Assembly (NCBI GenBank): GCA_035578905.1
Contig: JAQJVL010000004.1
Location: 5,365,340 to 5,429,339, forward strand
Direction: 5' to 3'
DNA: 64,000 bases
DNA from: Stictocephala bisonia
Lineage: Eukaryota > Arthropoda > Insecta > Hemiptera > Membracidae
The notes beneath the pieces were generated by a model that searched no databases, had not been told where the DNA came from, and saw only the letters and a list, made by a program, of their open reading frames with translations. Position numbers and translations under genes: made by a program. Positions within the stretch are counted from its first letter, which is position 1. Each line of letters starts with the position of its first letter. Below are positions 1-11,711 of this stretch, in pieces.

Positions 1-697
1 TAACTATTTGAAATACTTACAGTGTGACATTTAACCCACACATTTTGATTTTAACAGACACCTACCCACCCATATGGCACAATGAAGGTCCTCTCACCAA
101 CCCTTTATTATTATGTGACAGATATCCCACTCACGCACATAGGGGTTCCTTGGCAGCAAATTTTTAGATGCGGCACTTTTTGGGGAGCAGAGATTTTGTA
201 CATAATATCACAGTACATTAGAATTAAAATTTGCTTTTAAAGAGTTTGTATGATTTAGTCTTATGAAAGAGCCACAAAGACTAAAACTACAATTTGTCAA
301 GGAATGAAAAGCTTGCAGACAAACTAAAACAGGAACAATTAATAAATAATCATATGTTTCCAACTCCTGAGCATAATGTTTAAAACATAGTAACTAGAAT
401 AATGTCATCAACAATCTTACCTCCCACCTTACTGCAAAACACTGTCACTCAACCAAACCTTAACTTTATGTCTTTAGTACACAAACTTTGCAAACATACT
501 ATGATTAAATTAAAATTTGCTGTAAAAAGGGTTAAAATAAATTTGTAAGAAACCTACATTTATAAACAGTGTCATTTGTATTTTCAGTAACATATTTTGA
601 CTTAAATACTCATGCAGGAAGGTTGATAACCCAAAGTAAATTTTGCCCCACTTTTACAAAACAGAAAAAAATGTTGTTTAAGTAGGTTTTTTTGTTA

Positions 698-856
698 GAA
701 AAAAAAGTGTCACTCGCCAGTTCATATGGGCCTGCAAGCCTGTGCATGGACTTTATTCAATGAGTGAAGTACTGATCTTTGGCTCAGTGAGGATTGGAAC
801 CTTGGCCCTTGCCCTCCGCAGTCCTAAGCCTTAGCCACTGAGCAACCAAGCCGCCA
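698..856 (-). repeat. tRNA-derived SINE, copy 1
   Basis: Read on the minus strand, this segment starts with a tRNA-like head. It has an A-box-like stretch TTGCTCAGTGGCTAAGG (near 828-844) and a B-box GGTTCCAATCC (790-800). A tail containing CACAGGCTTGCAGGCCCAT follows, and it ends in a T/A-rich run. The same head and tail recur on the plus strand at 48,954-49,112, so this is an interspersed family and not a tRNA gene. The head resembles a pol III promoter; which tRNA it came from is not clear. Confidence 0.8.
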
Positions 857-1387
857 ATTATACTATGACTAGAATGTTATATATTGTATCCAATAATTTT
901 TATTCAGACAGATAAAATAAAATCTAACAGGTTTTTACATGACCAATAAAATAAGAACATCAATGTTTGTGTGTTTATATCATTAATAGTTGGCGACAAC
1001 AATAACAATTTCTCAATTATCAACCTTATTATTCCTATATTTGACTATATGAAACAACAAAATTATCCGGGTTCGACTTTTGAAAAGTGGTGGTTAAAAA
1101 AAGACAGATGTTGAGAATATCATATATCACAATAAATCTCATTGGTTTTGTTTCGGTAAAAGATTCTCTTGTACCACCTCAGGGAGGAAAAGTGCCCTCT
1201 GGACACCATAATGAGAATGTGGTCAGCCATAAAGGGACACAGTATATGTCCTATTCCTACCTAAAGCAACGAAACCCCCCCCAACTGAACTCTCATCCTA
1301 ACTCTATACATCTGCTCTGGGAGCAACCTCTTTCCCTTGTTTGTCACCGAGAATAGGCTGTATTATGTGCACTGCGTTTGATAACTC

Positions 1388-1474
1388 AGCACTAGTGGGT
1401 GCTGTAATTCAGCTACTCGGGAACAAAGTGTTAAGGAAATTGTATGCGATAGCCTATATGCTCAGTCCTCTTAA
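1388..1474 (+). repeat. Unclassified interspersed repeat, 5' part of copy 1
   Basis: This part matches 31,724-31,813 (shared words include CTGTAA-TCAGCTACT and ACAAAGTGTT). It stops exactly at the TTAA where the piggyBac-like element begins, and the repeat resumes at 2,565. The family has no visible ORF or poly(A) tail. It could be a SINE or another short non-autonomous element. Confidence 0.7.
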
Positions 1475-2564
1475 CACGTTCAAGCTGACAACTAAGTACA
1501 TACAATTACGTATATCTAAAAATTGTTTGCATCAAAATCAGTTACCAAATGCTGTTCTGAGTCTTGTTCTATGTCACTGACATGAAAAATTAATCATCGT
1601 TGCCGCCGCTTTTTGTCGGCATGCGCCAGTTAGGTGCGTCCCTCTGGTGAATTTGCACATAAGTCACAATATTTACTCTTATTACTCACTTTTTCACTTT
1701 TATTTCTACGTATTTACAGAGTTGTTGTTTTAAATTTACATTGAGTCATGAAATTTGTCGAAGCAGCGAATAGGGCATAGGCCTGATTCCTCAGGACAAA
1801 CTGGGCACAGAAGTACAAAACATCCGATCCGATCTCTTGCCCTCTTCAGAACACATCACATTTTTCAGATCGCCAATAATCTTCCAAAAGGCTTAGTGTA
1901 ATAAGGCCAGTGTGAAACAATAAGGCTAGGAACACCTTCAGTTCTGGAACAGTAAGGTCTTCCCACCTGTAAATACTTGACTGTGGCATATTAGTGTTAC
2001 CACAAAATAAAAACTGAACGGCGTACTTGTTTGTTTCACGAACAATGAATTCTAAAAACATATCGTCCAACAACAAAGAAAAGAACTCAGCAGGTTAATT
2101 TTCATTAGGTATATTTACAGGAAACCATCTTTACAAGTAAAGGGGATCTGTTGCAGACCTACAGTATGAGGGACCCATGTTGGTAGCCGTGATGTCTTCC
2201 TCCACGGCAAGGTTGATCTCACTTTCCATCTCAATCTTGTTTCTACTAATACCTATGTCTTCCTCAGTCAAAACATACTATTCACAATATGTATTTGCCA
2301 TTATTGTTCAATACAATCGTTCTAATAACTAAAAATTACACAATCGTGAACTAAACATAATTAACTCGCAGGATCCAGCAACGGTACCAACACGGTAAAT
2401 GTTAGTATGTAATAAGATGGCACACGCAGCAACAACCTTCCCCATCATGGCTAAGCTAAATATGACTCAATATATTTCAGCTGGTATGGTGCCGACTATA
2501 GGCGGCACACGCCACATGGTTATGCTAGCGATGCCGCCTAAAGTCGGCGTGCACAGTGAACGTG
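1475..2564. mobile_element. piggyBac-like transposon relic
   Basis: The element is bounded by TTAA (1471-1474) on the left and TTAC, a one-base-decayed TTAA (2565-2568), on the right. Its ends are inverted: CACGTTCAAGCTGAC on the left, and on the right the reverse complement reads CACGTTCACTGTGC. The flanking repeat reads continuously across the insertion when compared with its uninterrupted copy at 31.7-32.05 kb. A piggyBac transposase fragment lies inside on the minus strand. At 1,090 bp it is far shorter than an autonomous piggyBac element, so it is internally deleted. Confidence 0.8.
1846..2094 (-). pseudogene. piggyBac transposase fragment
   Basis: The minus-strand reading frame (about 80 codons, open further upstream than its first Met) reads EFFSLLLDDMFLEFIVRETN, then WEDLTVPELKVFLALL, then HTGL and EDYW. 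This is the typical start of the PGBD/DDE_Tnp_1_7 domain of piggyBac transposases (FF.ddmL..IV.eTN.YA ... W.dlTv.ElK.FlgLl...G). The catalytic aspartates, which lie further downstream in the family, are absent because the frame ends at 1846. It is non-functional and derives from the surrounding TTAA-flanked element. Confidence 0.8.
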
Positions 2565-2860
2565 TTACTGACACAGCTACGCTCAATAGTTCTCATCAAC
2601 GTGGGCACTACTAGAGAAGCCTGGGATGTCTTTGTTTGGTGGTATTCAGGTTCCAGACGTTGTGTAGATAAAATAAGTGAGTATAAAGTTATCAGTTAGC
2701 TCAAAACAAGATGAATACTACGTGACTCGGATTCCACGTAAAGCTACAGGACCCTCAGTTTCCCTAGCTATTGGGCTACTAATAAATGGCTCTTTCTAAG
2801 GAATAGTTGAACTTAGTAACAATGACTAGACTCTTTCATCTACATTCATCAAGATATCCT
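2565..2860 (+). repeat. Unclassified interspersed repeat, 3' part of copy 1
   Basis: This is the continuation of the repeat interrupted at 1,474. It matches 31,815-32,080, with shared words GGCACTACTAGAGAAG, TCGGATTCCACGTAAAGCT and TTGGGCTA-TAATAAAT. The two halves join at the duplicated TTAA exactly as in the uninterrupted copy. Confidence 0.75.
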
Positions 2861-2954
2861 TTCATCAGGAGCCTGTGGCACAAGCCTAACTTTGACCCCC
2901 TCCACAGACTAACCCATGTCACAAAGGATCGATATAGAATGTAAAAATAACTAC

Positions 2955-4562
2955 TGTATAGACCGTGCGGCGAAGGTCCGGCCTCGAGCCCGCCGGGCGG
3001 TGATAGGGAGGAGACGGGAGGAGGGCCATTCAATATATTGATGCCTGCAGTCCTGGAAACATTCGCTAGTGTCAGACTTTCCCACGCTAGGAGTCTTTTC
3101 CATACTTGCTTCTAAAATAAGTTAAGTTAATTGTTACCTACGGATGCACATTCAGTACGTTTCCAAACTGCGTGCAATATATTGGCTTGTGGTTTAGCGT
3201 GTTAAGAATTTTTACTCAAGTGTACGATAAACAATTATTTAGTTGGTTATATGTTTCTTTTTATCTAACTTACTATAGTGTAATAAGTCAGTTTGTATTT
3301 TTTTGTGTTCCTTAAGTGTGTTAAGAGTCTGCAGAGTCTGTCGACCATACTTGTTTAATTCTCATAAAAACAACGTTATTTTGAATCCATATTTTTATCA
3401 TTATTTATTTACCAAAAGTTGTGTATGAGTTGTCATTTAAAATGCTATCATATTGCGCATTGGGTTTGCTTTTGATATTATGAATACATAAGCCTAGTTT
3501 TGAAAAATAGGAAAAATAAAATCTTCAAACTAAATAATTTTTATATTTATTCCATTACACTAATTATAAATCCACAAAGCAGTTCAACGAGTAATTTCAC
3601 TCTTGATCAAATACAATTTGTTTGGAAAAGACCGATTAAAAATAATTGTTAAATTTGCACACGCGTGATAATTTGTCCGGTTCGAAAAAACATCGTTCTA
3701 ATGAGATTAAATCCAACATGGCCGACAGCCTCTGCAGACTATTAAAGTTGTAAAATTAGTGAACGTAAATCCTAAATAGTTTATTCCTTTAGTGGTTCCT
3801 GCCTCAACTATGGCTCGCTTTATTCCTAAAGTAGCTCAAGGAAAAACTACTAGAAGTCAGGGTAGGGAAATTATTTGGAAAGTAAGTGAGTTCTTGGCGA
3901 ATGAGGCCAAATTAAGAGATGAACAACGAATCCCCGTAAAAATCGTCAGAACGAACTGGAGTTGCATGTGGCGTTTCAAAAACTTTTATAAAGGAAATTT
4001 GGTGTGAAAAGTGTTTATTGGACACTTCAGCGGAAAGACAGCGTTCGTTCACAACACAAAAAAATACAAGGGAAAAAGAACAGCGACAGAACTAGACGAT
4101 TTTGACAAATGTGTCGTTAGAAGAACCGTCCATGAGTTTTATAAAACTGACGAGTCACTCCCAACTCGTCATTTTTATTTTAAGCCAATTTAAATAAAAA
4201 TGATATGTATTTTAACGGTTCGAGAAATCACAGAAATATATTTGTTAGTGACAGTAAGAAGTATATATTTTTTAGTTACTTAATTTCAATTAAAATGATT
4301 AACTGATTCATAATTTTGTATGATATATTTAATTGTTGTTATTGATATATGTTTTAATTTGTTAACTTTCAAACTCAACCTATTTGATGTTTTTATTTTA
4401 AATAATGGTCTAATTATAAGAAATATCAAAATACAAATACTTCATAAACACGTAAACAATCACCCTTTACGATCTGTCTGTGACCGCCTCGCTCAGAGTC
4501 GATGTTTTTATATGACTAGTAGGCCAGCCAGGAGGCCGGACCTTCAGCGCGCGTACTATACT
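2955..4562 (+). mobile_element. Tc1/IS630-type DNA transposon relic
   Basis: The ends are inverted repeats of about 30 bp. The left end has GCGGCGAAGGTCCGGCCTCG (2968-2987). The right end (4532-4562) reads GCTGAAGGTCCGGCCTCC on the minus strand. Both lie next to TA-rich sequence (TGTATAG / TATACTAG). The only coding trace is the N-terminal DNA-binding part of an IS630/DDE_3-type transposase (3,792-4,193). The catalytic half is missing, so this is a deleted, non-autonomous copy. Confidence 0.6.
3792..4193 (+). pseudogene. N-terminal part of a DDE_3 (Tc1/IS630-like) transposase
   Basis: One frame runs across 3,792-4,193 with a single in-frame TGA at 4005-4007. The first part reads GREIIWKVSEFLANEAK, a helix-turn-helix-like segment. 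The second part has ELDDFDKCVVRRTVHEFYK, which is very like the linker ahead of the DDE domain in insect IS630/Tc1-like transposases (D.FDk.VVRrtVhefY). The frame ends right after it, so no catalytic domain follows. The 33.6-34.8 kb relic carries a similar REI... segment followed by the DDE half. The family assignment is from recognition and was not computed. Confidence 0.55.
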
Positions 4563-4886
4563 AGACTGATTTGGTGGAAGATAACAGCTTTCTATCATTT
4601 ATAGGTTGCCAGCTTAAATTCTGCATTGGTGGAATAATCTCGCATTGAACTTGAATATGGTTTAGTACAAGTTAAATTTTCATTGTATGAATAAAAATAT
4701 TCAACAATTTTTACTTTATTATAACATATTTGTGAAGGCTACAATTTCACTATAAACTTTCTTTGCAAATATTGTAATATTTTTTTGCACAAATCCTGTC
4801 AATATTACGAGCAATAAAGAATCGGCCTGTTACAATACAAGTAATATGTAAGAAATTAATTATTTAAATTTTATATTATCACTTAC

Positions 4887-5067
4887 CCGCTAAGGAGTGG
4901 TGAGGTCCAAGAGACATTGGATCATCAGTGAACTCACTGAGCGATGCCATCATTCCACCTTGCAGCATGTTGGAGCCTGGGGATCCAGGCAACATATTGC
5001 CTGTCTCTGGTTTCATCTGAGGCATAGTCATGTTGTTGCCTCCATTGCCTCCCATACCTGTGTTGCC
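4887..5067 (-). CDS. lgs: legless/BCL9 exon (Gly/Met/Asn-rich segment)
   Basis: Read on the minus strand, the acceptor TATTTGTAG precedes GGC AAC ACA, and the donor GCGG|GTAAGT closes the exon after 181 bp. It encodes a low-complexity Gly/Asn/Met/Pro-rich stretch (GNTGMGGNGGNNM ... PETGNMLPGSPGSNM) and then a more acidic ASLSEFTDDPMSLGPHH. BCL9-family proteins are Pro/Gly/Met/Asn-rich outside their short homology domains, which fits. The phase (0 in, 1 out) joins directly to the exon at 14,057-14,248. A TTAA-flanked MITE begins only 22 bp upstream of the acceptor. Which family segment this corresponds to is not clear. Confidence 0.7.
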
Positions 5068-5089
5068 CTACAAATATGAAGTTTATTAA

Positions 5090-5364
5090 CACGTTGACTG
5101 CGGCTTTCTAATACTATGTAATATCCCTAGGAGCTGAAGTATAAAAATGATGTTTTCACTTACCATGTTGACATGGTTTTATATCCATCTAAACTTTCAA
5201 GAAGCTGTTTGAAGTTGATTTTATATATATGTGGAACGTCATAAATTTATGACTCATATGTGGGTCATCAACTCGTCTATACCACTCTATACAATGTACC
5301 ATAGTCCGTGAGCCGGTCAGGCGCCACTGCGTGACCAGTGGGAGGGTCATCTACACTGAATGTG
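5090..5364. mobile_element. piggyBac-type MITE, 275 bp, TTAA target duplication
   Basis: It is flanked by TTAA on both sides (5086-5089 and 5065+300, i.e. 5365-5368). Its ends are CACGTTGACTGCGG and, inverted, CACATTCAGTGTAG. They resemble the ends of the piggyBac relic at 1,475-2,564 (CACGTTCA...). There is no ORF. It sits in a legless intron, immediately upstream (in transcript sense) of the acceptor of the 4,887-5,067 exon. Confidence 0.75.
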
Positions 5365-5489
5365 TTAAATGCATATAATGAATTCTACCTTAAAATTATA
5401 GAGAGAGGTCATATGGCATCAAAATTGTTTTCCTTCAGTGGAGTGAGTGATAACGATAGTCATCAAGCTTTTCACTCTCACTTGACCAG

Positions 5490-6525
5490 TTTACATTGAT
5501 GATATCATTGAAACAAGTCCAGCTCAAAATTTGGTCCTATTTGCGGTTGATGATACCATGCTCTTTATAAGAGGCAGTAATTGCAATGAGTTAAGAGATA
5601 GGGGCATACCGTAAGGTGAACCAGATGGCACAATTCTTTTCTGAAAATCAAGTGAAATTAAATCCTTCAAACACTGGATATCTATGTATCCAAACTCTCC
5701 AAAGAATAGTCAAAATTTAATAACCTTCCAGCACTATATGTAGGTGGGGAGGAGCTGGAGATTAAAACCTCGGCCGTCTTCTTGGGAGTGAGATTGGACG
5801 ATACTCTCTCCTGGAAGGAATATATTAGCAATCTTGAGAGCAAATTAGCCAAAGGTTTCTTTGTTCTGAGAACAGTAGGGAAATTTATAAATAATCGACT
5901 CAATAGAATAATTTATTTTAGCCTTATAACCTACTCATATAACCTATTGTATCTCATATAACCTACTCGATTGTTCTGTGGGGTATGGGAAAAGGTCACC
6001 TAGACACAATTTTTAAATGGCAAAAGCTAGCCATAAGAGCAATGGCTCGAATTCCAGCTCGGGGTCATTGTGGGGGGGATCTTTGCGATCCTGGATATTC
6101 TCATGGTTCTGTACCTCTTCATATTAGAGAAAATCATGTAAATTAGGAATTCCCATAAAATTAACTATCTATTTACAACACCAAACATAAAAACCATCAG
6201 GCACAATTCCATAGACTATCCACATTTGAAAAAATAACAGACTTTATAGGAATAAAAATTATACAATTATTACCCCAGGAAATTCAAAGCATAACAGATA
6301 ATTTCAAATTCAAAAGACATCTTAAACAGTTTCTACTTCATCACTGCTTATATAGTTTACAGGAATTTTGGGACACATGTAGGGCCTAATTAGGACATAA
6401 GTCGATAATCAAATAACCTACCTATGCTAACCTGTGACCCCCTCCATAGAGTACATCAACGTGACCGTCATCTGCACCTGCAGCACACCGGTCAAGAGGA
6501 CATAAGTATAAGTAAGTAAGTTTAA
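5490..6525 (+). pseudogene. Non-LTR retrotransposon (Jockey/CR1-like) reverse transcriptase relic
   Basis: Frame-shifted pieces of a reverse transcriptase can be read on the plus strand. YIDDIIE is followed by VLFAVDDTMLFIRG (5,553-5,576), where the usual F-A-D-D active site has become A-V-D-D. Further on come FLGVRLDDTLSWKEYI (5,780-5,822) and LESKLAKGFFVLRTVGKF, typical of the segment after the palm in Jockey/CR1 elements. The copy ends in (AAGT)n-like sequence near 6,505-6,522, which looks like a LINE 3' tail. Many stops and shifts: inactive. Confidence 0.75.
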
Positions 6526-7179
6526 ATGAGGTGTGCGGCATCCAGCAACTTTATTTGTTTTAAACCAATATACGGTTTTTTCATTTGTTACTATTTAAAA
6601 TATCAGATTGATAAAAGTAGATTAAGACGGTTTAGTTTGCTTGGTATAAAATAAACGAGAGAGACAATAGAAAAGGTATATCATTGATAGAGGTCTTTCC
6701 TGAATGTGACCAAAATTTATTCAGACATATACAGACAACTGTAATTTATATAATAAATCATTCATGTCTGAACTGTACTGGTCTTGACAATATCTCCCCT
6801 TAAAAATACTGGAGATAACACACTGGAATGTCACAATCAATTAAATATGTAAAAACAAATCCCCCAATCAAGCGGCCTTACCATCAAAATAAGCTAAGGT
6901 ACGTCTGTAATATAAAACCTCGCTCTTAACTTTCTTCAATAATTAAAACTGCTGTGCTATTCATACTTCTGGACCATTTTCAATGGAACAACTTGTTACC
7001 AATAGAACATGGATTTATATCTAACCATTTAAAAATAAATTGCCATTACAAGTCTTTACATTATTATATACAGCATGTAGAAGCTGTTCCTGAAAACAGA
7101 ACATAAAACGCACATCAGGCAATTAAGAGCCCTAAGAATCGGAGGAAAAACATTGTAATAGTTTGGGACCTACCTATGA

Positions 7180-7720
7180 CAGAGTACTGAAGCTGTAACA
7201 ACTAAAAACTTATACCAGAGTAACATAAACATCACTGTTAAGCTATCTACCTCTACAAAAGGCAGCTATACAAGGTTCAGTCTTAGGGCCCATTTTATAA
7301 ATCCTATTGCCTGTGACCTTCCTTCATTCCTAAAAAAACACATATTATTTTGTTTGTACATAGCTGTGCTTTTGAAAGGATTGAAGCAAATAAGGGTGTT
7401 AAACAAATAAAACAATTAAACCTGCTAAATATGAAAAACTCGGTTCTACAATGTACCAGTCAAGAAGTCAGGGGATATCAACTTTAATCTTGGTCAATGT
7501 TGTTCATATATATAAAAAAAATAAAAACTTGGTGGAGATCTAACATTAAGAGCAAGCATCGGATGGCTTGAAAGTTCTGTCACAGAATTTATCAGCTAGA
7601 TATCAAATGGGAGAAATCTGAGCAAACAGCTCTGCAATTGCTGAGTTCAGGCAACAATTTAGTATGAAAATTACTGATTTAGGCCTTGTAACATACTCGT
7701 ATAATTTAATTAGTAAAAAA
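7180..7720 (+). pseudogene. Second LINE reverse transcriptase relic
   Basis: A weaker relic. AIQGSVLGPIL (about 7,264-7,296) matches the GVPQGSVLGPLL motif of non-LTR reverse transcriptases, followed by VTFLHS and frame-shifted traces. A later LVTYSYNLI resembles LITYSYNL in the 5.5-kb relic. The ends are not defined. Confidence 0.4.
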
Positions 7721-8149
7721 AAATTGTAATATATTCCAAAAGCCACAAGTAAATTAATTAGCCTGAATCAGCTGTTTAATTTTGTAGGCTCATGACTGGT
7801 TCAAATCAAACAGTCTCAAAGTAGAGGGTGTCTGTGACTACCCTCCTTCTTCTTTAACCAGACTTCAGTGAGTTAATGTTGTTTAAAGTTTCTTAGCCAA
7901 ACTAGAAATTAAAGAAAAGTGATTGTAAAGTTTTTAGTAGTAAAGTGTTTTAGTTTCAATTTTGTTATTTTAATTTGTTTGCCAGCTTTATTATTTTATT
8001 AAATACAGTTTTATTTTATTTTTGAAGAGACACATATTTTATTTTGAGTTCCTGAGTGAGTATGAACATTTTTAGTTTTCTTCAGTTTTTATTTTGAAAT
8101 AAAGGCTTGAATCTTAATTAATCAAATTTTCAATAATTAATTACACCAC

Positions 8150-8800
8150 AGAAGTTGATTTTTAAATACTGGAAGTAACAAGTGGTATAGCCTTGGTTGG
8201 GAACAAATACATAATTGTGATGAAAAATTTGACTTAATTGGAAGGTTTACCACAAAAAGCACTTTCACCATTTACTGAAATCAGCCCCAAGTTTCAAACA
8301 GCAGAAAGATCAGATTCCTGTGATGGTTTGCATAAATGGCAAAGGCAATCATAGGCTGCCGAAACTTTACTTTCATCAGAGATGTTACAAATGTCAGTAA
8401 AGGAGTTTTGGAAACCATACATAGTAAAAGGGTGCTATTTTCAATATTGCAAGTACCAGGAATGATCTCATAGTGACAAACCTAAAAAAATGGATGGAAT
8501 AAACTTTGGCAAAACAAATCAGAATCACAAGAAAATGGATCGGTTTCTGTTGATGACATTATACATTAATCTACCAAACAGTGAGAATCTGATGACAGAA
8601 GACATAAGGTCAGATGACATGAAGGTTTCGGAATATTTCATGACGATGAAATAGTTTCCCGTGTGACAGCCAAAGAAACCTAATCTGATAATGATGATGG
8701 AGATTCAATTCGTACTGAAGGATAAATTATTAGTGATTTGGAAGCTGAAACAATGTTATCTACCAGCAAGATAGTAAATATTGCTGCAGTAAAATCTTGT
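8150..8800 (+). pseudogene. Tigger/jerky-like transposase relic
   Basis: Joined by eye over several frameshifts, the plus strand resembles the C-terminal half of pogo/Tigger transposases. There is a segment like W.ki.SGIALVGN, then WNKLWQNKSESQENGSVSVD, then GFGIFHDDEIVSRVTAKE and an acidic SDNDDGDSI. The W..LW..... and DEEIVe.Vt. patterns are typical of the family tail. No terminal repeats were found. The call rests on weak, fragmented similarity. Confidence 0.4.
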
Positions 8801-11599
8801 ATCAAAAAATGTAAAAAAAATGCATTGACAATATTTTTCTCACATTAACTAAACATATTTTTTTCTGTAATTGTGTGAGTTTTACTTTCATGTTACAGTA
8901 ATGTATGTACACCTTACATGTTATGCAGCAATCACATGTTCACAATTTGATTTTTTAACGGTACCTTTCTGTTATTTGTCTATTCACTCAACCGTCATCT
9001 CTTTGATCGATGAAGGATAACAGAAATTGTACTGTAACACCTTTTATGTTGTTCATTATTAATGTTTCTTATATCTATTAAATAAATGAAGAAAATGAAA
9101 TGAAAAATGGCTTTATCGGTACAACATTTGAAAGAACTGATGAGGTTAGGATTAAAAAGATCTCTCTTACACCTAACCACTACATTTACATAGGTGATGG
9201 TGTGATAACTAAGTGTTATAACTGTTATGAACTAAACATACTTAAAAATAAAGAATTGTAAAGATTTCCATGATATTTTATACTAATATATATATATATA
9301 TATTAAAAAATCATTAAAGAGTTTTGTGTTCTATGTTTTGTGTCATTATCTCAAAGTAGGATAATGAAAGAACAAATACCTTATAAGTTTAATTCACAAA
9401 TAATCCACGTAATAATGCTGAGTTGTGAAATCTACCTGTCTCTAGACAGTCATTTCCCATGAATGATAGAAAGTAATTTTATGAATAAAAATGAAGGCTA
9501 GTTACATAACTGTACAAAGTTAGATCATATCTGAAATGGTGGATGAGTTGTTAAAATTCATGACAAAAATAAAGAGCTCAATGAAATGAAAAAAGCTTTG
9601 CATTTTAAAAGCTTTAGTATAACAAAATAAATTTTCGATGATGTAACAAGTTTGACTTTCATGATAATTTTAAGTAAAGTAATAAAAAACTTCTTAACAA
9701 TTATATGGAGCTGTTCTAAAAGATAAGTTTTTAGGGAAACTTTCAAGGGACAGGAAGACAGATAAATATTTTAAACAATTTTGTAGGTCTATTAAGAATC
9801 AAAATAATGGAGAAAAAGAACAGGTTTTAATGTAAAATGTATTTTAAATAAGTATTTTTTAATACACAAGAAGAGCAGGAGGCTTCCCCAAATATAACCC
9901 CCAAATTATTGAAACTGCTCAAAGCAATATGACATCATGGAAAGAAATAGTAAGGATATTTATTCCCATTGATAAATTCAATGATAATGACATAAAGATA
10001 TTTAATCAGAATGGGAAGTACAAAGACGTTACATTTTACAAGTGACAATTTTCCACAAATCTGGAAAATGATTATTACTATTATTTATCTATTCTTAAGA
10101 TGTTAATTATCAAGTTTAAATTTCAAATGAGTTTGATGAGTATATATGAGCGAATATAGTCATTGTTACTAACCAAGGCCCACTATTCTTTAGAAAGTGT
10201 CATTGGGACCGTCCTGTAAACCTTAAGCTTATGAATGTGGGCTTTAACCAACTACATTACCAATTATTATTAAGCCAATACTATTTTTTCCCCCTCAAAA
10301 AATTTCCATGAGTTGTAGGGCATTCTTTGAACATGCTTGATTCCTACAAGCATTTAATCAACAAATTTTACTTCTCTGGTTTCTGAGGGAAATAACAAAT
10401 AAACGGGCTGAAAAATTACAAAAAGTGTGGCTTTGACTAAAAATGTTCTGTACCTCGAGGCAGCTGCCTGTGAATTGTGTTCAATCTAACACATAAAATT
10501 TCTCAAGTTGAGCGAAAAATGTGTACCACATTTACTTCATACACATCTGTCAATTTTCTCAAATAAATATTGACCTTAAACAAAATGTTATATGTTTAAA
10601 AAATGATGTGATTTTTAACAATGCGAGCAAATCCACAGCAAGAAATATTTCACTAGAAAATGTAGTAAATCTTGTCAGTATCAGCCATGTGAATGTCAGA
10701 GTCGGAAGTGGGAGTGTGACATTGTGTGAAAGTGTGCTTGGCACCGTGCTAGTGACCTCACAGTTACAAATCATGTAACTCACTACAACCATAATGCAGT
10801 ATGAAAGCTTAGAGGTATATTATTAAAAAACCTACTTCCATAGTTAGCAACACTAAAAATCATTAAGTTTAAAATAGTTAAGTTTTCTACTACTTTTTTC
10901 CTGCACACAGTAACAATACATCAAGTAGCGATCCGAAAACTATAAAACTCTTTGGTTTGTTTTACGGTCAACTTGAATTGTTACAAACATGTCATTCCGT
11001 CTATTACACTGCTAATGATATTCATGAATACTTGTGTGGCATGGTTTCATGAATACTTGTGCGGCATAGTTACTTGCTGCACAGTCCAAAAACTTTTCTC
11101 CCAAAAAGCCACAATACAATACAATATTTTTGTGGGCCCAGATGATGTCTTACAAAACAGTGTTTGTCATAGATTCCTGTTTAATTTCCTTTTGATTGCT
11201 AAGCCATAAGTGGGGAGGGAGAAGTTTCTTCTATTTTGGGAGTGCAATGAACTCTGTGAAAGCCTAAACATTTCATCATGTTGCCTTTTTTAAGCTAATC
11301 TGCAGCGGCAATGAAATATTGTTTTAAAAACTGTACCTGTCAATTTAGCTTAGTTTCATAATTGTTAACCGTCTGTTTGATTCCATTAGGGGCAATTAAC
11401 CACTGATACAATGCACTCATTGATATCTTAGGTAGTCAGGGTTTGAATATCAAAGGCTTTTGAACTATTGTATTGAACAAGATAGTACATTTTGGAATAG
11501 AGGAATTTCCCATATATGGATGACTTCTCCAACTGGAAGTAGTCAAGTCGTTAAACTACCATATACTGACAATTATGATTTCAAACATCAACAACTTTT
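8801..11599. other. legless intron sequence, no gene seen
   Basis: AT-rich intronic DNA with no recognised coding region. It holds a (TA)n microsatellite at 9,285-9,303 and short overlapping ORFs on both strands near 10,521-10,792 that look accidental. Confidence 0.5.
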
Positions 11600-11711
11600 C
11601 ATTTGCAATCGGTCTAACTGATGTAACTACTAGTGCTAAGTTCTTGTCCCAAAGTCTTATAAAATATACATATAACTATCGGTGTATATATGGTGTTCAT
11701 TCTATAAAAAC
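11600..11711 (+). repeat. 112-bp segment duplicated inside the 13.1-kb inverted-repeat element
   Basis: This segment is repeated at 13,251-13,362 in the same orientation and at exactly the same length (112 bp), with about five substitutions by eye. It begins CATTTGCAATCGG and ends TTCTATAAAAAC. The flanks here do not resemble the arms of the inverted-repeat element that carries the second copy. Confidence 0.85.

Noticed and set aside
5682..5903. 73-codon minus-strand ORF
   Set aside because: Antisense to the reverse-transcriptase motifs at 5,780-5,900.
10521..10792. Two overlapping ORFs on opposite strands
   Set aside because: No family resemblance, no splice context and mutual overlap suggest chance.
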